From positions 31,787,501-31,851,500 of the forward strand of contig NC_057348.1 in the NCBI RefSeq assembly GCF_016509475.1: 64,000 nt of DNA, given 5' to 3'. This document shows positions 22,008 to 33,522 of the stretch, in pieces. The stretch comes from Prionailurus bengalensis (lineage: Eukaryota > Chordata > Mammalia > Carnivora > Felidae). The notes under the pieces were generated by a model. That model saw only the letters and a program-made list of their open reading frames with translations. It was not told the DNA's origin and did no database searches. The position numbers and the translations under genes were made by a program. Position 1 is the first letter of the stretch. Each line of letters begins with the position of its first letter.

Positions 22008-22276
22008 TTTGGTCTTTCCTTTTTTTTTTTATTTTTTATTAAAAAAATTTTTTTTTCAACGTTTATTTATTTTTGGGACAGAGAGAGACAGAGCATGAAC
22101 GGGGGAGGGGCAGAGAGAGAGGGAGACACAGAATTGGAAACAGGCTCCAGGCTCTGAGCCATCAGCCCAGAGCCTGACGCAGGGCTCGAACTCATGGACC
22201 TCGAGATCGTGACCTGGCTGAAGTCAGACGCTTAACCGACTGCGCCACCCAGGCGGCCCTCCTTTGGTCTTTCCTT
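22006..22276 (-). mobile_element. Young felid CAN-SINE with perfect 16-bp target duplication
   Basis: CCTTTGGTCTTTCCTT occurs at 22006-22021 and 22261-22276. The body (22022-22260) is antisense and carries the young diagnostic CGTGACCTGGCTGAAGTC and GCGCCACCCAGG. It landed at the edge of the preceding SINE's right target duplication. Confidence 0.97.
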
Positions 22277-24231
22277 GAGAGACAGTACAGATTTGATAGA
22301 CTAAGTATAGATTTATAATATTTTTGGTTCCTGGATTCTGTTTCTTTGAATGCAATATTTGGCTGAGACTGGGCCGGCGGGAGTCGGGGGGTTCGGGGGC
22401 TGGAGAAACTTTCCCTTGAGAGGTGCCTCCAATTTGATAAATAGAGAACGAACGACTGTTTAGAAATACATCCAACAGATAACAGTCCGGGTTCTTCCCT
22501 GGGGATGTTATAGGATAGTTCTTATAGGAGATACATTTTGGGGTGTCCGCTCACCCCAGGACTCTGTCTGAAAACTGTTTCCTCACCTGCAAACACTAGC
22601 ATGCTGCCAGCAGGCTAGCACTAGGAGTCACCTCCTTTCCTCCAACAGGAAGGAGTGCCTGGTCCAAGTTGGGCTAACCAGAGGGTTTTTTCCGGAGAAC
22701 AAGGGGTTCAATGCGGGGGATGGCCACTCAGGAGCTGTGGGGGGCCACAGATGTCCATGAGCTCCTCAAACGCGCACAAGCAAAGGCAGAAGACTAAGGA
22801 GACAACTGGAGGAAAACAGTTTCAAAAATTGGGATAGAACACTTCTGACCTCTTGCTGGCTTTCCTCTTCCTGGTTCCAGGCTCTCATGAAGAGGCTGCC
22901 CTTAGGTTCTTATAAGACACGTAATACCCGGCAAAGAAATTCTGTTTCCTTATTGCTCAAGTTACCTTGAAGTAACTTTTGACCACTTGAAATCCAAAGA
23001 AGGTGGCCTAAGACACCTGCCTTTTATGGCCCCAATTCCTCAGGTTATCGTGTTTACTTTCGGATACTTCTGGTCTCATCTGTTGGCTAACTTGTTGCGT
23101 GTTAATGGCACAAAGTTGCCCATCAGCCTTGATGACCTGTTTTCTCTCTAGAATCACCAACCGAGCAGGGGAACGAGTACCTGCTCGTATTTTGCTGAGA
23201 AAGCTCTTAAATCATCTCCTCTCCCGCCGGGTATGATTGTGTCATTTAATGGTTTAACCACCTCCCCCTAAACTTCAGCCTGTGTTTGTTTTTGATTATT
23301 TATCTATGGCATCCTCCCAGAAGCTTTCGTTCTGGGGCTCTAGTCTTGACATCTCTCTCAGACAAAGTTAGTTGTATTTAGAAGTTACCCTGGCATCGGT
23401 TTTCCAATGGGGCTGCAGTTTCTCACTGGGGGCCAAAAGTAAACCAGTGTCCACACCTATGGTAGATAAACATTTGAGAAGCCTCTTCCAGCGTGAAGCT
23501 TTGTAACACAAGCTGGACCGCATGCAACACAAAGGGCTCTCAGGGGACGGGTTTCCCATGGTGAGAGAGGCTCAGAGCCCTTTCTCCCAAGGGTGGCCTC
23601 AGATCCCTGAAGGTTTATGAAAAATGCAGTTTGCTGCTACAAACCTGCTGAATCAGACTTTCTAGGGATGGAGCGAGGACCTCTGGAATTACATAATTAC
23701 TACCTAGATAATTTTGATGCATGGAACCCATTGGCTCTGAGCCGAGAGTCGCAATTCTCAGATCCAAATATAATTGTTAGACTGTATTCTGAAAAATTAA
23801 AGTCAGTTAAACTACACTTCTTTTGTGAAGAGTGTCACTCCTGGGAAAAACTGAACATATCTCAGATCCTCCAAAATTGTATTATAAGCCCCAGGCTCAG
23901 ATCTTTCCATCCTGACCACTGGGATCGATATCAGATTGTCCTGAAGCGGGTGGGACTGGCAGCCATGTTTTTTGTTTGCTTTGGCAGAAGACAAACACAC
24001 AAACATAGGTTAAGGCAGAGATTCGTCATGTGTGGTCCTTAACCCTGCTGGACCGGAATGACTTGAAAGACCTTACTAAAAAAGCATATTCTGGGCTTGA
24101 CCCCAGAGCCACTGAACCAGTCAGAACGTGAGTAGGACTAGGAGACTGGCTTCGTTTAGTAAATTGCGGGAATTTCTTACACGTGGTAAAGATGCAGGCC
24201 TTCCTGGGATGTCGCTAACTCCTGTTTAATG
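22277..24231. other. Intergenic unique stretch with one 141-codon open frame
   Basis: About 2 kb with few recognisable repeats; 24025-24130 resembles a decayed MER5-type element (TGTGTGGTCCTTAACC, CCCAGAGCCACTGAACCAG). The plus-strand frame 23617-24042 (141 codons, with FFCEECHSWEKL) has no family I recognise and runs into the decayed MER5, so it is probably non-coding. Confidence 0.4.
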
Positions 24232-24469
24232 CTTCATTAAGGGGTGCCTGGGTGGCTCAGTCGGTCGAGCATCTGACTTTGGCTCAGGTCATGATCTTGC
24301 ACTCCATGAGTTCGAGCCCCGCGTTGAGCTCTGTGCTGATGGCTCAGAGCCTGGAGCCTGCTTCGGATTCTGTGTCTCCCTCTCTCTCTGACCCACCCCC
24401 ATTCATGCTCTGTCTCTCTCTGTCTCAAAAATAAATATTTAAAAAAAATAAAAAAAATCCTTCATTAAG
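24232..24469 (+). mobile_element. CAN-SINE, intermediate subfamily
   Basis: Target duplication CTTCATTAAG at 24232-24241 and 24460-24469. Head GGTGCCTGGGTGGCTCAGTC, B box GAGTTCGAGCCCC, tail AATAAATATTTAAAAAAAATA. Confidence 0.95.
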
Positions 24470-24519
24470 ATAAAATAAATGAGGCCGGGATACCAATGGC
24501 ATCTACTTTCTGCTACTCT

Positions 24520-24740
24520 TTGAGTTGTTGATGATGGTGATGGATAGTAACAGCAGCGACAGATAACGTTTCGAGCTCTTACGGTGGCAGACACAGAACT
24601 AGGAGGTTGACCTGCATTATTCCTGTAAACCCACACAACTCCATTACTCTCCCATTAGTGAGCTAAAAACTGAGGCTCAAAGAGGACCGGCACATTTTCT
24701 GAGATGACACAAGTGGCCGAAATGGGATTAAACTGCTCAA
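24520..24740 (+). mobile_element. MIR-family SINE fragment
   Basis: MIR/MIR3-like order: 'acgtttcgagctcttac', 'ctgcattattcctgtaaaccc', AAAACTGAGGCTCAAAGAGG, 'acacaagtggccgaaatggg'. Confidence 0.65.
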
Positions 24741-24781
24741 GGGGAGCCAAATAAGAGGTGTGGGAGCTGCCATTCAGAATT

Positions 24782-25000
24782 CATCCTTCATGTATATATT
24801 TTTTCAAGTTTTATCTTTTTTTGGGAGAGAGAGAGAAAAGGCGTGAGTGCTGAAGGGGGAGAGAGAGAGGGAGAGAGAGAGAATCCCAAGTAGGCTCTGT
24901 GCTGTTAGCACAGACCCCGACACAGAGCTTGAACTCACGAACCAGGAGATCATAACCTGAGCTGAAGTTGGACAGTTAACCTAGGCGCCCCCATCCTTCA
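24782..25000 (-). mobile_element. CAN-SINE, older subfamily, head truncated
   Basis: Short target duplication CATCCTTCA (24782-24790 and 24992-25000). Antisense body with GA-rich block; the head has lost the usual GACTGAGCCACC. Confidence 0.9.
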
Positions 25001-25043
25001 ATGTGTTAATTAGGGTTGCAAGGAACACTTGAGTGCAAGTAAG

Positions 25044-25237
25044 AGCTGATAAAAGCACGGGTGGCTCAGTCGGTTAGGCGTCCGACTTCAGCTCAGGTCA
25101 TGATCTCACGGTTCGTGGGTTCGAGCCCCGCATCGGGGGGAGGGATTCTGTGTCTTCCTCTCTCTCTGCCCCTCCTCCACCCACACTGTGTGTCTCTCTC
25201 AAAAATAAACATTAAAAAAAAAAGTTGATGAAAGTGC
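25044..25237 (+). mobile_element. CAN-SINE, 5'-truncated with internal deletion
   Basis: Imperfect target duplication AGCTGATAAAAGC / AGTTGATGAAAGTGC. The body (25057-25222) starts at CGGGTGGCTCAG and lacks the segment after GCATCGGG that normally precedes GATTCTGTGTC. Confidence 0.93.
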
Positions 25238-25859
25238 ATGATGTAATGATACACAAGCACAGGGTGTGTGAAGGACCTAAATCGCGTGCTGATCCTAGAA
25301 GAGTACCTCTAGGGCAGGAAGTGGAATGTGTTCAGAGGTGAGGAAGTCCCAGGGACCAGCTCCTGTGGGTCACATGTGATCTCCCTGGGGTCACATGCAT
25401 CTGTATTCTTGGTCCTGCTCTCTGCCTGAGCTTCTGCTCCTCCATCCTTCATCCTAACCTGATGCTTGTGGGTCCTGGATGCCCTCCCTATACATCCTCC
25501 CGGCTTCAGCCTGCATTGCCAACAGCCTCAGTCTCTCAGGATTCCTTAGTTTACATTTTGGAGAGAGGGAACCTGGTCCATTTTACTGGTTTGTGTTACA
25601 TCACTTATAGATTGCTGGCTAGGTGCCACTCTCGACTTCAATCATTTTGGCTGTAGAGGAGGAAGAGGGGGGTCATATAGTGAAACCATGGCTGCCTGAG
25701 GGCCATGGGGCCCCAGGAAGGTCTGTGAACAGAACAAGCACGGTAATTGTCATTTCCAACACAACTCGAGTCTTCATGCAAAGGCTCTCAGAAGGCCTTA
25801 GAAAGAAGTAAGTCTTGTCTGGAATGCCAAGTCCCCGTGGTTAGGGTGGGTGACAATAT
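25238..25859. other. Intergenic unique stretch
   Basis: No repeat or supported coding frame recognised. Confidence 0.45.
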
Positions 25860-26005
25860 TTGTTATTTCAGATTTCATTCATGGTGGCAAGTCGAGTTTG
25901 TAAGCTCCTTTACGGTAAAGTTTTGTTTGTATGTTGCTGTATCCCAAGCACCTAGCATAGTGTCCAGCATTCAGCAGGTTCTCAATAAATATTTGTTGAA
26001 AGAAC
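25860..26005 (+). mobile_element. L2 3' end
   Basis: Typical terminal order: GTAAGCTCCTTTACGGTAAAG, GCTGTATCCCAAGCACCTAG, and GTTCTCAATAAATATTTGTTG. Confidence 0.85.
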
Positions 26006-26290
26006 GTTATCACAGCAACTCCCAGATGTCATGGATCAGACACGGGAAAATCTGATTTACATACTGCTTTGGTCCTGGCTCCTAGACACTATGAATGCCA
26101 CCCTAACCATAACATATTCGTGGACAGAATTCCCTAGATGACACATTTCCTTAAAAGCTAATACGGATATTTTGGAGTCACTTGTTTTCAACTCCTGCTA
26201 ATAACTGAAAACTAACCATGTGGCCTGGGTAGGAGTCGGTTTCTAGAATCCTCAAGGAACAGAGATGCTAAGAAAGCAAAACATTTAAAC

Positions 26291-26420
26291 CGATGGTTCT
26301 TGGGTGACTCGGTTGAGTGTCTCTTGATTTGGGCTCAGATCGCGATTTCACGGTTTGTGTGATCGAGCCCTGTGTTGGGCTTTGCGTCAAAATAAACAAA
26401 CATTAAAAAAACAAAAACAA
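26291..26420 (+). mobile_element. CAN-SINE remnant lacking the CT block
   Basis: Decayed head GGTTCTTGGGTGACTCGG, B-box-like TGATCGAGCCC, then directly an A-rich tail AAATAAACAAACATTAAAAA. Confidence 0.8.
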
Positions 26421-26423
26421 AAA

Positions 26424-26490
26424 CTGGTGATTCTCAACCAGGAGTGATTTTGTCCCCAAGGGACGTTCAGCAATGTGTCGAGATATTTTT
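26424..26490 (+). mobile_element. MER20, left part (split by L1)
   Basis: Begins CTGGTGATTCTCAACCAGG and runs through GATTTTGTCCCCAAGG and CAGCAATGTGTCGAGATATT. It continues in order at 27161. Confidence 0.8.
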
Positions 26491-27160
26491 TAATTGTGGT
26501 AAAATAAAGATACAATTCACCATTTCTAAGTGCAGAGTTTGGTAGTATGTTGTGCCAACAATGGCTAGACTTTTCCTCTTGAAAAACTGGAACTTTATAC
26601 CCATTACATAACTTCCAGTTCTCCTCTTCTCTCAGCCCTTTGGAAACCCCCATTCTATTTTTCATCTCTACGAATCTACCCTTGGTGTCTCAGGTCAGTG
26701 GAGTTAGGAATTATTGGCCTTTTTGTGACTGGTTCATTTCACTGCACAGGAGGTCCTCTAGGTTCATCTATGTTGTAGCATGGGACGGGATTTTCTTCTA
26801 AGACTGAATGACACGGCACGCTATATGTCTACACCACATCTCGTTCATCCGTTCGTCCACTGATGGACATGTGGGTCGCTTCCACCTTTTAGCTATTGTG
26901 GATAATGCCACTACGAGCGCAGGGGCGCTCCTATCCTTCTGAGGCCGTGCTTTTCATTCTCTTCGGTATCTGCCCGCAAGTACGGTAGTTCGACGTTTAA
27001 ATTAGTGAGAAACTGCTGTAGTATTTTCCACAGAGGATGCACCATCTCCACAGTCTCACCCACGGTATACAAGGGTTCCAATTTCTTCGCGTCCTCACCC
27101 ACACCTGTTTTTATCTTTTATTTTTTTGACAGCAGCCATTGTATGGGCGTGATGCACAGA
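26491..27160 (-). mobile_element. L1 fragment inserted into MER20
   Basis: Antisense L1 3' UTR ('aattgtggtaaaataaag', 'gaaaaactggaactttatac') followed by antisense ORF2 3' sequence (TTCGTCCACTGATGGACATG, CTATTGTGGATAATGCCAC). Weak duplication GAGATATTTTT / GAGATTTTTG marks the junctions. ORF2 is decayed. Confidence 0.82.
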
Positions 27161-27327
27161 GAGATTTTTGGTTGTCACAACTCGGAACAGAGGGCACCTA
27201 CCACTAGCATCTAGAGCGTAGAAAGGTCAGCGATGTTGCCAACCTTCCTACAAGGCACAGGTCAGTCCTCCGCCACAAAGAACGAACTGCTTCTAACCGT
27301 CGATAGTGCTGAAGTTGAAAAATCCGA
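27161..27327 (+). mobile_element. MER20, right part
   Basis: Resumes at GAGATTTTTGGTTGTCACAAC, then CACTAGCATCTAG, and ends near GTGCTGAAGTTGAAAAATCC. Together with 26424-26490 it restores a near-complete 220-base element. It lies only about 130 bases beyond the presumed PRICKLE2 poly(A) site. Confidence 0.82.
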
Positions 27328-27470
27328 TCCGCACTGTCAGGTTCATCCTCCATAGGAAATCTTACCTCCAGACATGTGCAGCCTCTGTCTTCTTTGTTGA
27401 GCCACTCAAAGGCAGAGATTTCAAAAAACCCGGAAAGGGAAGGAGGGCCGAGAAGAATGGCAACATTTCT

Positions 27471-27487
27471 TTTATTCAAATTTTATT
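27471..27487 (-). terminator. PRICKLE2: Tandem polyadenylation signals at the end of PRICKLE2
   Basis: On the minus strand two AATAAA hexamers lie at 27482-27487 and 27471-27476, eleven bases apart. Cleavage would be expected 10-30 bases further on, near 27445-27462, upstream of a T-rich/GT-containing stretch. The MER20/L1 fossil cluster starts about 130 bases beyond, supporting this as the boundary of transcribed, constrained sequence. Confidence 0.62.
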
Positions 27488-30485
27488 GGAAGTTTACAAA
27501 TGTATTACAGACATCAGTAAAACATATCCATTTTACAGGGCACGGATCTCAAGCAAAGTGTTCACAACAGTCTCTGGCAGAGCCCACACCAAAGGCCTGT
27601 TGCAGACCTTCTTAACAAATGCCTTGACATTCGACACACAACACGGAGTCTGGCCTGCCTCACCTTCTCAGACCCTCTGAGGTTTTGTTTATGCACTTGG
27701 AGTTAAAGCAGGAGATGGGCAACGCAATTCTGTACAGGAAAGAATGTGTTTGGGAGAAGGAAAAATGCCAAAGTCCTAATTTGCTAAGGAATATGAAGGA
27801 CTTGTAGACCTTAGAGCGTTAGGTCAGGGTCCACGATAGAACGAAAATGCATTGCGGAAACACATGAGTATCAACTAGAGAGGCTGGAGAACAGACCTTG
27901 CTAGTGGGTAACTCTCTCCAAAAAATTCTCAAAAGGCTGGTCAGTGTGACCTATTGAACATGAATGGCCAAGTGCCCAGTAGGGTGAAGGGATGTCTCTG
28001 AAAAGTCTCAGGATAGAGCAATTTTTTCTACCCTAAATCACCAGAAATGTTTTCCTACGCTACATGACTTCCCTCCCTCCTTTTTTTAATTTCCCTTGGG
28101 GAAAGCTAGTTTTGTCAGCAGGAAGTAAGCTTATAAAAGACTATAGCTCCCAATAGTGAGTCATGGCTTATGGCAGTCTTGTGTTGACTGGGCTACTATT
28201 ATGAGAAAATGAAAAAGGAATCCAATCGTTTCTTGGTCCTAACCTTGACAACTGCTTCCAAGTGGTCAGACAAACCAGTTCGGGTGTCTGCTGAGGCCCC
28301 CAAGGGACCAAGCACTGGAGGCAAGGCAAAGCTCTCATTTCTACTTCCCCGGTACTTCCAGAGACGTACCTCAAAAGGTGGCAATCTGAAACTGCCTTCC
28401 AAATCAGGAGAGGAGGCTTAGCTGAGCCCTGCAGCCGGAAGGCTGTCCACAGGGCCCATTTCAAAGCCCTGAAGGTGCGAAACAGTCGCTAACAGCAACT
28501 CTTCTGGCATGAAACGGTCAGATAACTGGTTTCATTTTCCACTTTTCCTTTGTCACAGATAGATCCTCCTTCTCAGGCGTTAGCATCTGGTTTCTGTTAG
28601 ACAGAGATATGCAAAGAGCACTTCTCCTTGGAATTGAAATGCTTGTGTTATTTCTTGTTAGAAGGTGGGATTAGACAAAGAATGAGATGGCCTCTCTTAT
28701 CTGACCTCTGCAAGAGGATGAACAGAAGGCTGCCTGTAATAATCGGCCAAGAACACGAGAACGGAAAAGGAGGCCACGGAGACTGGTCTTTGTTTTGCTT
28801 TAAGAAGTCAGCCTCCACTTTTAGCATCCACCGTGACTTATGAACGATGCTTCCTAAATGGCTGGTGTACCGTTTGGGGGCCAATGGCAAAAGATGGAAA
28901 GATACATAAAAACTGGTTCACAGATCAGCTGTGTTATCAAATAACCTCAGTTCTAGTCGACCGATCCTGGCTGGTTGGAGGGTCACAAAGATTTCTGAGG
29001 CTGTAACCATGCTCTCTGGGAAAGCACACAGGGACACTTCGATGATACCTGCCCAGGCTGCAGGGACTACAGAGCCTGTGCCACCTAGATGTCATCACCG
29101 GCTGCACCAGAGCTCGGCAATGGCAAGTGGTACCCCAGAAGCAGAAAGCCACTGCAGGAGGGGAAGGAAATATAATTTGTTGCAGTGCAAGAAAATCCTA
29201 CAGGATGTGAAAAAAAGATGAGAAGGAGCTGCCTTCTGGCCCCCTACTGGAAATGTTCACGGGGCTGGCTGAGAGCAGAAAAGAACGACTAGAGATGAGA
29301 AGGTAAATGTAGAAAGCAGGCATCGACCAACCAACGCTAGGAATTCTACCTGCCTTGAACCTGCGCATGACCAGGAAACATGGTTCTGATCTCCCTCACC
29401 TCGTTCACCTTCACGCTTGGTAGAGATCCCAGAAGTATATGACAGAAGGAAGGGGGGGGGGTACCTGAATGTCACACTCAATGCCACCAGCCTGCCAAGA
29501 AACCTGTTCACAGTATCAAGGGTTGTATGTATTGGCAGGGCCATTCAGGAAACTGTCAATGGCTACTTCTTCCTGGGAAACAGCCAGGTCTGTTGCCAAT
29601 GAATTGAGCAGCGATACGAAATGAACTTAACTCCAAAGTTGTGGTTTTAACCAAAAGGCAAGAAGATCACTATGAAGAGAGGTAGAAAAACCAAACAAAC
29701 CTAAGGCATTAGAGAAGAGAGGAAACTAGGAAAAGAGAGATTACTTTTCTAGAACAGTCTACTGAGGATAATATGATGATCTACGAAGAGGTGACTGCAA
29801 GCCCCCCCTCGCAGGCAAAACTCGACCGAGAAGAGCTCATGGTTATGCGGGAGGAATCCGGTAAGGACCCAAAGTTCTTGCCTCAGAAAAGAATGCATTG
29901 AGTGTTTGGGAACAGGATTCTGCGATGTTACGTTTAAGGTATCACGAAGAGGTGTAATTCCTAACACAGTGACATCCTGCTTTCCCCCAGGGCACTCACT
30001 TGGAGGTCCCGTCATCTTTGTGATGATTTAACCGTCCTCGTGGGCATTCTCTGTAAGGTGCTTGGCTGCATGTGGGGTGGGGAGCAGGGATAGAAAACAT
30101 GGAGGTGACCTTGTTTACACACAGTGTGGCCCTGAGGCCTGCCTCTCACTACATCTCAAGCTCGGACCAGTTCGGCTGCCGGACGCTCCCTGCACCGCTA
30201 GATCCGAAATCCCTTATTCCTCCCATCCCTTGTCGGGATATGGTTCCGTGTTGATTTCTGGCTACCATCTTCTTTCTGTGGATGGTGGCTAAAGCCTCAT
30301 CTGGGGAAAGTAAGAGGTACTCTGAAAAGGATGGAGTTAGAAAGCAGCTTTTTTTTTTTTTTTTTTTTTACCAGGAGAATTTCTTTCATTGGATTCCAGG
30401 CTAGAGAGGACAGACGTTATTTTTCAGCTGTTGGCTACGTTAAGCGATCTACTTTTGTCTCTCTTTTCTTTTTCCAAAATGCCTT

Positions 30486-30491
30486 TTTATT
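30486..30491 (-). terminator. PRICKLE2: Possible proximal PRICKLE2 polyadenylation signal
   Basis: A canonical AATAAA on the minus strand, about 2.15 kb after the stop codon, within the presumed 3' UTR. A single hexamer occurs often by chance, so this is only a candidate for alternative polyadenylation. Confidence 0.25.
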
Positions 30492-32647
30492 CTCAACCAA
30501 GGAACTCAAAACTCCACATTGGACTCACCCGATTTCTACCAGAAACCGGCCACTTCAGTAGCATGGTGCTGCACAGTATTTCTTAATCAGTTTTGCCAAG
30601 CAGTTTACAAACTTACTATACAAACGTAATAGAGTTAATTCTCCGGAGGCTTGGATAATTAATGAAGCATTTAGATAATGAAGATAGCATGCGGAAAACA
30701 GCCACAACCAACATTTGCATTGCTTTTTTAAAAAATCAGTGACAATGACAAATGTCATATTAATACCTGAAAAGCAAATTATTTGTATACATCCTGAATG
30801 GAGTGCCATTTCCACATCCTTTATAGCCTTCTATTCCCCAGACCCATTTGGGATGGTGTCTGAAAAGCCACTTTTCACATTCTCTCCATAAGAAAATACT
30901 AGAAAATATTAACTACTATACTGAAAAGAGACCACACTCACCTCACCATGGCAGATGGCCACTGAGATACGCCGTGTACTACATCCACAGTACATCTCAC
31001 TAAAGGTGGGTCCTCCAATGGATTATTTCAACCGCCACAATCCATTAAAAGGAGGAGGAGAATGGAACAGAAAGCAAGCGCTTCATTTTGAACCGAAGCA
31101 ACGTAGGAAGTTTTTTTGTTTTTTTTTTTTTTACTATAAACAACACAACCGCTAAATGTCTTCTTTAAGCAAACTCACTTTTGAGCCCATTTTCTGTCTG
31201 ACCAACAGTCCCCAAAGTTCAAAATGGAAATCCCCTTCTCAACAATGGTTGGTTTGCAAGGCCATTACCCTGAAATCTCCTGAGCAGCTCCCTCTCCTGG
31301 GTAACCCAGACACTCTGGTTACGGGGTGGGTTAAACTGGACTCCTTCCACAAGCACTGTGGGGTTATTCAAGGTAATGGTCACCGCTAGTCTACTTCCTT
31401 TCCAGAAGTTCTTTGCTCTGACCTTCCTTCATATTCCCCTTCAGTCTCTACCCTTGACCTGCTTTCTGCTTTGAAACTGCCTTGTTCCTTCTCCATGCAT
31501 GGCATACAATCTGCATGTGACCCCCCGTCACTCCCAGAGCCCCTCAGAACCCTTCTGCCCCTCAATGTCTAATGCCTAAGTTTGCACTGAGGACAACCGG
31601 TTGTCAGGCTAAGGCAGCTGTTCCGTCTGCCTTGGTAAAGGAAAGCAGATAATATAATCCAGGAAACATGAGCACCAGAAAATAATGCCACATTCAAAAC
31701 AACGTCATGCGGACATCACACAACGGCACCACTCACGGGCACTTTCACTATCCCCAAGGGACAGGTCAACAGTGAGCAACTTCAGTGTTCCCAGCAGGGA
31801 TGGCGTTTCTCACGGGACTTGACTGACACTGGTTGGTTTCTCTAATTGGCAAAAGTTACGTTTGCAATTTTAATAAAAATTACTATCACTTTGTAGAGAA
31901 TAAATTCTACCGAGGGTGGGAGCAGACCTAAGGATGTCTCTCCTGAAGATGGAATGGAGCATAGAATGCTTTGGGTGTAATAATTTTTTTTTTCAGCCAC
32001 AAAAAGCCAAATTGAATAAACTCCTTTGAAAAAGGTCTCACTGACATGTAACAAATTTGTATAGAAAAAAGAAAAAAAAAAAAAAAAACGGTGGTCCTGG
32101 ACCACCTCTGAATACTACTCAAAGACGACGCTGGGTATGCATGCAAGGCTTCACTGAGTCCTACGATATAGAAATTCCTTTGATATTACAAAATACAAAA
32201 ATATTTTATCAGAACTCTCATTTACATTGCATTTACAGTGGACATGTAAATAACTTAGTCTGGGGTCCTGGCTAATAAACAAATTACTTACTGGAGAAAG
32301 GGTCCTAAAAGTAAGAGAGAGCCAGAGAGGATATAAGCGAGCGGGAAACAACTTGCCATCTTGCGAAAGGCGACTCAACACAGACTGACGGGAAGGAGGT
32401 GACCAACTCTGGCCTCCACAGAGTCTATAGCGTTTCCAAAGTGAAATGTGCAAATAATATTCAACATGCCGAGAACTGCGACTACCTATTGAGTCAGTCT
32501 ATGACCTTGCCTCCATCAACTGCCAGCGTTTCCCTCTTCTCCTCCAGCAACCACCCCCCCAAAAGCGCTTTACATTTTAAAACAGTGCAAGTTTCTGACT
32601 TTACATTCTTAGCTCCCATCTTCCCCCATTCCCTGACCCCAATCGTA

Positions 32648-33522
32648 TTAGGAAATGATACAGTTTTTGCTCTTTTGTCTTTTCCTGCTGTGCACCTGTC
32701 CCCTGCCCCCTAACGTGGAAGACTTGGGGAGGCCGTAAGAGCTGTATTTGTGCAACAGCTCGTCGCTCGTGACGTAGCGCAGGCGGGCGGGCTGGGGGAT
32801 TGGTTCTCCTAGGAAATAGCCCTCGTTGTCAGACTCCGAAGAGGAAGAGCAGGTGGAACACCAATCATACTCGGTGAAGTAGGGTCCCCATCGCTCCCCA
32901 AAGGCATTCTGCAGAGCCAGGTCCGACACCGTTCTCGGGCACTGGCCGTACAGGTCCCGGCGGGAGCCTTGGCCCAGGCTCTCCTGGAAGCTCCGCTGGC
33001 GCATGAACTGGTCATAGTCCTCCCTGGCTCTGAGGGGGGGCCTTTCTTTTAACCGGGAGATGGCCTCGCGCTCGCTGGCCAGGTGCAGGGCGTTGTCGGA
33101 GCGAGAGCGCCGGGAACGCCTGGACCGGTGAGGTCGGAAGCGGCGACTGTCATCACGGGAGGTACTTCTCCTCCGCGTGCGTTCGCTCATGGGCTGGATC
33201 CTCATGCCGTCCTGCCCTGGCAGCTTGCTGCCTGCCATCCCTCCATCGAAGTCAAAGCTCTGGTGCATCCTTCCGTGGGACTGCAGGTCTCTGTACCCGA
33301 TGGGGTTGCCGAGCTGGTGGAGGTTTCCCTCCATCTCCTGGTACTGCTGGGCGGAGAGCAGGCTGCGGACGGACTCTGCGCTCCGGAACTGCATGGACGA
33401 GTTTAGAGTGCCCATGTTGCTCAGCTTCTCAGAGACATTCATTCCAGAGTCTTTGCTGAGGTCAGGCATGGAAAACCGGGACAGGTGCTCCTGGCGCTTG
33501 GCGCCACCATCTGCGGACAGGC
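32648..33522 (-). CDS. PRICKLE2: Prickle planar cell polarity protein 2, terminal coding exon (C-terminal 290 residues)
   Basis: Prickle2 is a cytoplasmic/membrane-associated scaffold of the planar cell polarity (non-canonical Wnt) pathway that acts with Vangl and Dishevelled proteins; it is also enriched at neuronal synapses. This exon lacks the PET and three LIM domains, which are encoded upstream. Counting from the first complete codon (Leu), it shows the Prickle-conserved stretch around SNMGTLNSSMQFRSAES (residues 34-50), an Arg/Ser-rich basic block (about 112-143), a Ser/Cys-rich acidic segment followed by GYFLGEPIPQP (about 220-244), a basic tail, and the C-terminal CaaX box CIIS (287-290), a predicted prenylation signal. 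The wording GLSADGGAKRQEHLSRFSMPD identifies PRICKLE2 rather than PRICKLE1. The 5' boundary is a splice acceptor: on the minus strand a pyrimidine-rich tract ends in CCGCCAG just before GCCTGTCC, giving a phase-1 junction that splits a Gly codon. The open frame continues 24 codons into the intron, but those are read-through, not protein. The frame is intact to TAA. Human PRICKLE2 is about 844 residues, so this is roughly the last third. Confidence 0.97.

Larger units (their letters stand above)
27460..32647 (-). other. PRICKLE2: PRICKLE2 3' untranslated region (probable)
   Basis: About 5.2 kb follow the stop codon before tandem AATAAA signals. I see no SINE, L1, MIR or DNA-transposon fossil in this block, in contrast to both flanks; that is what a long, constrained brain-gene 3' UTR would look like. 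Open frames here are short and in all directions. Homopolymers occur at about 30350-30369 (T run on +) and 32071-32088 (A run on +). An internal AATAAA on the minus strand at 30486-30491 could allow a shorter isoform of about 2.2 kb. The extent is inferred; RNA-seq or 3'-end data would fix it. Confidence 0.72.
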
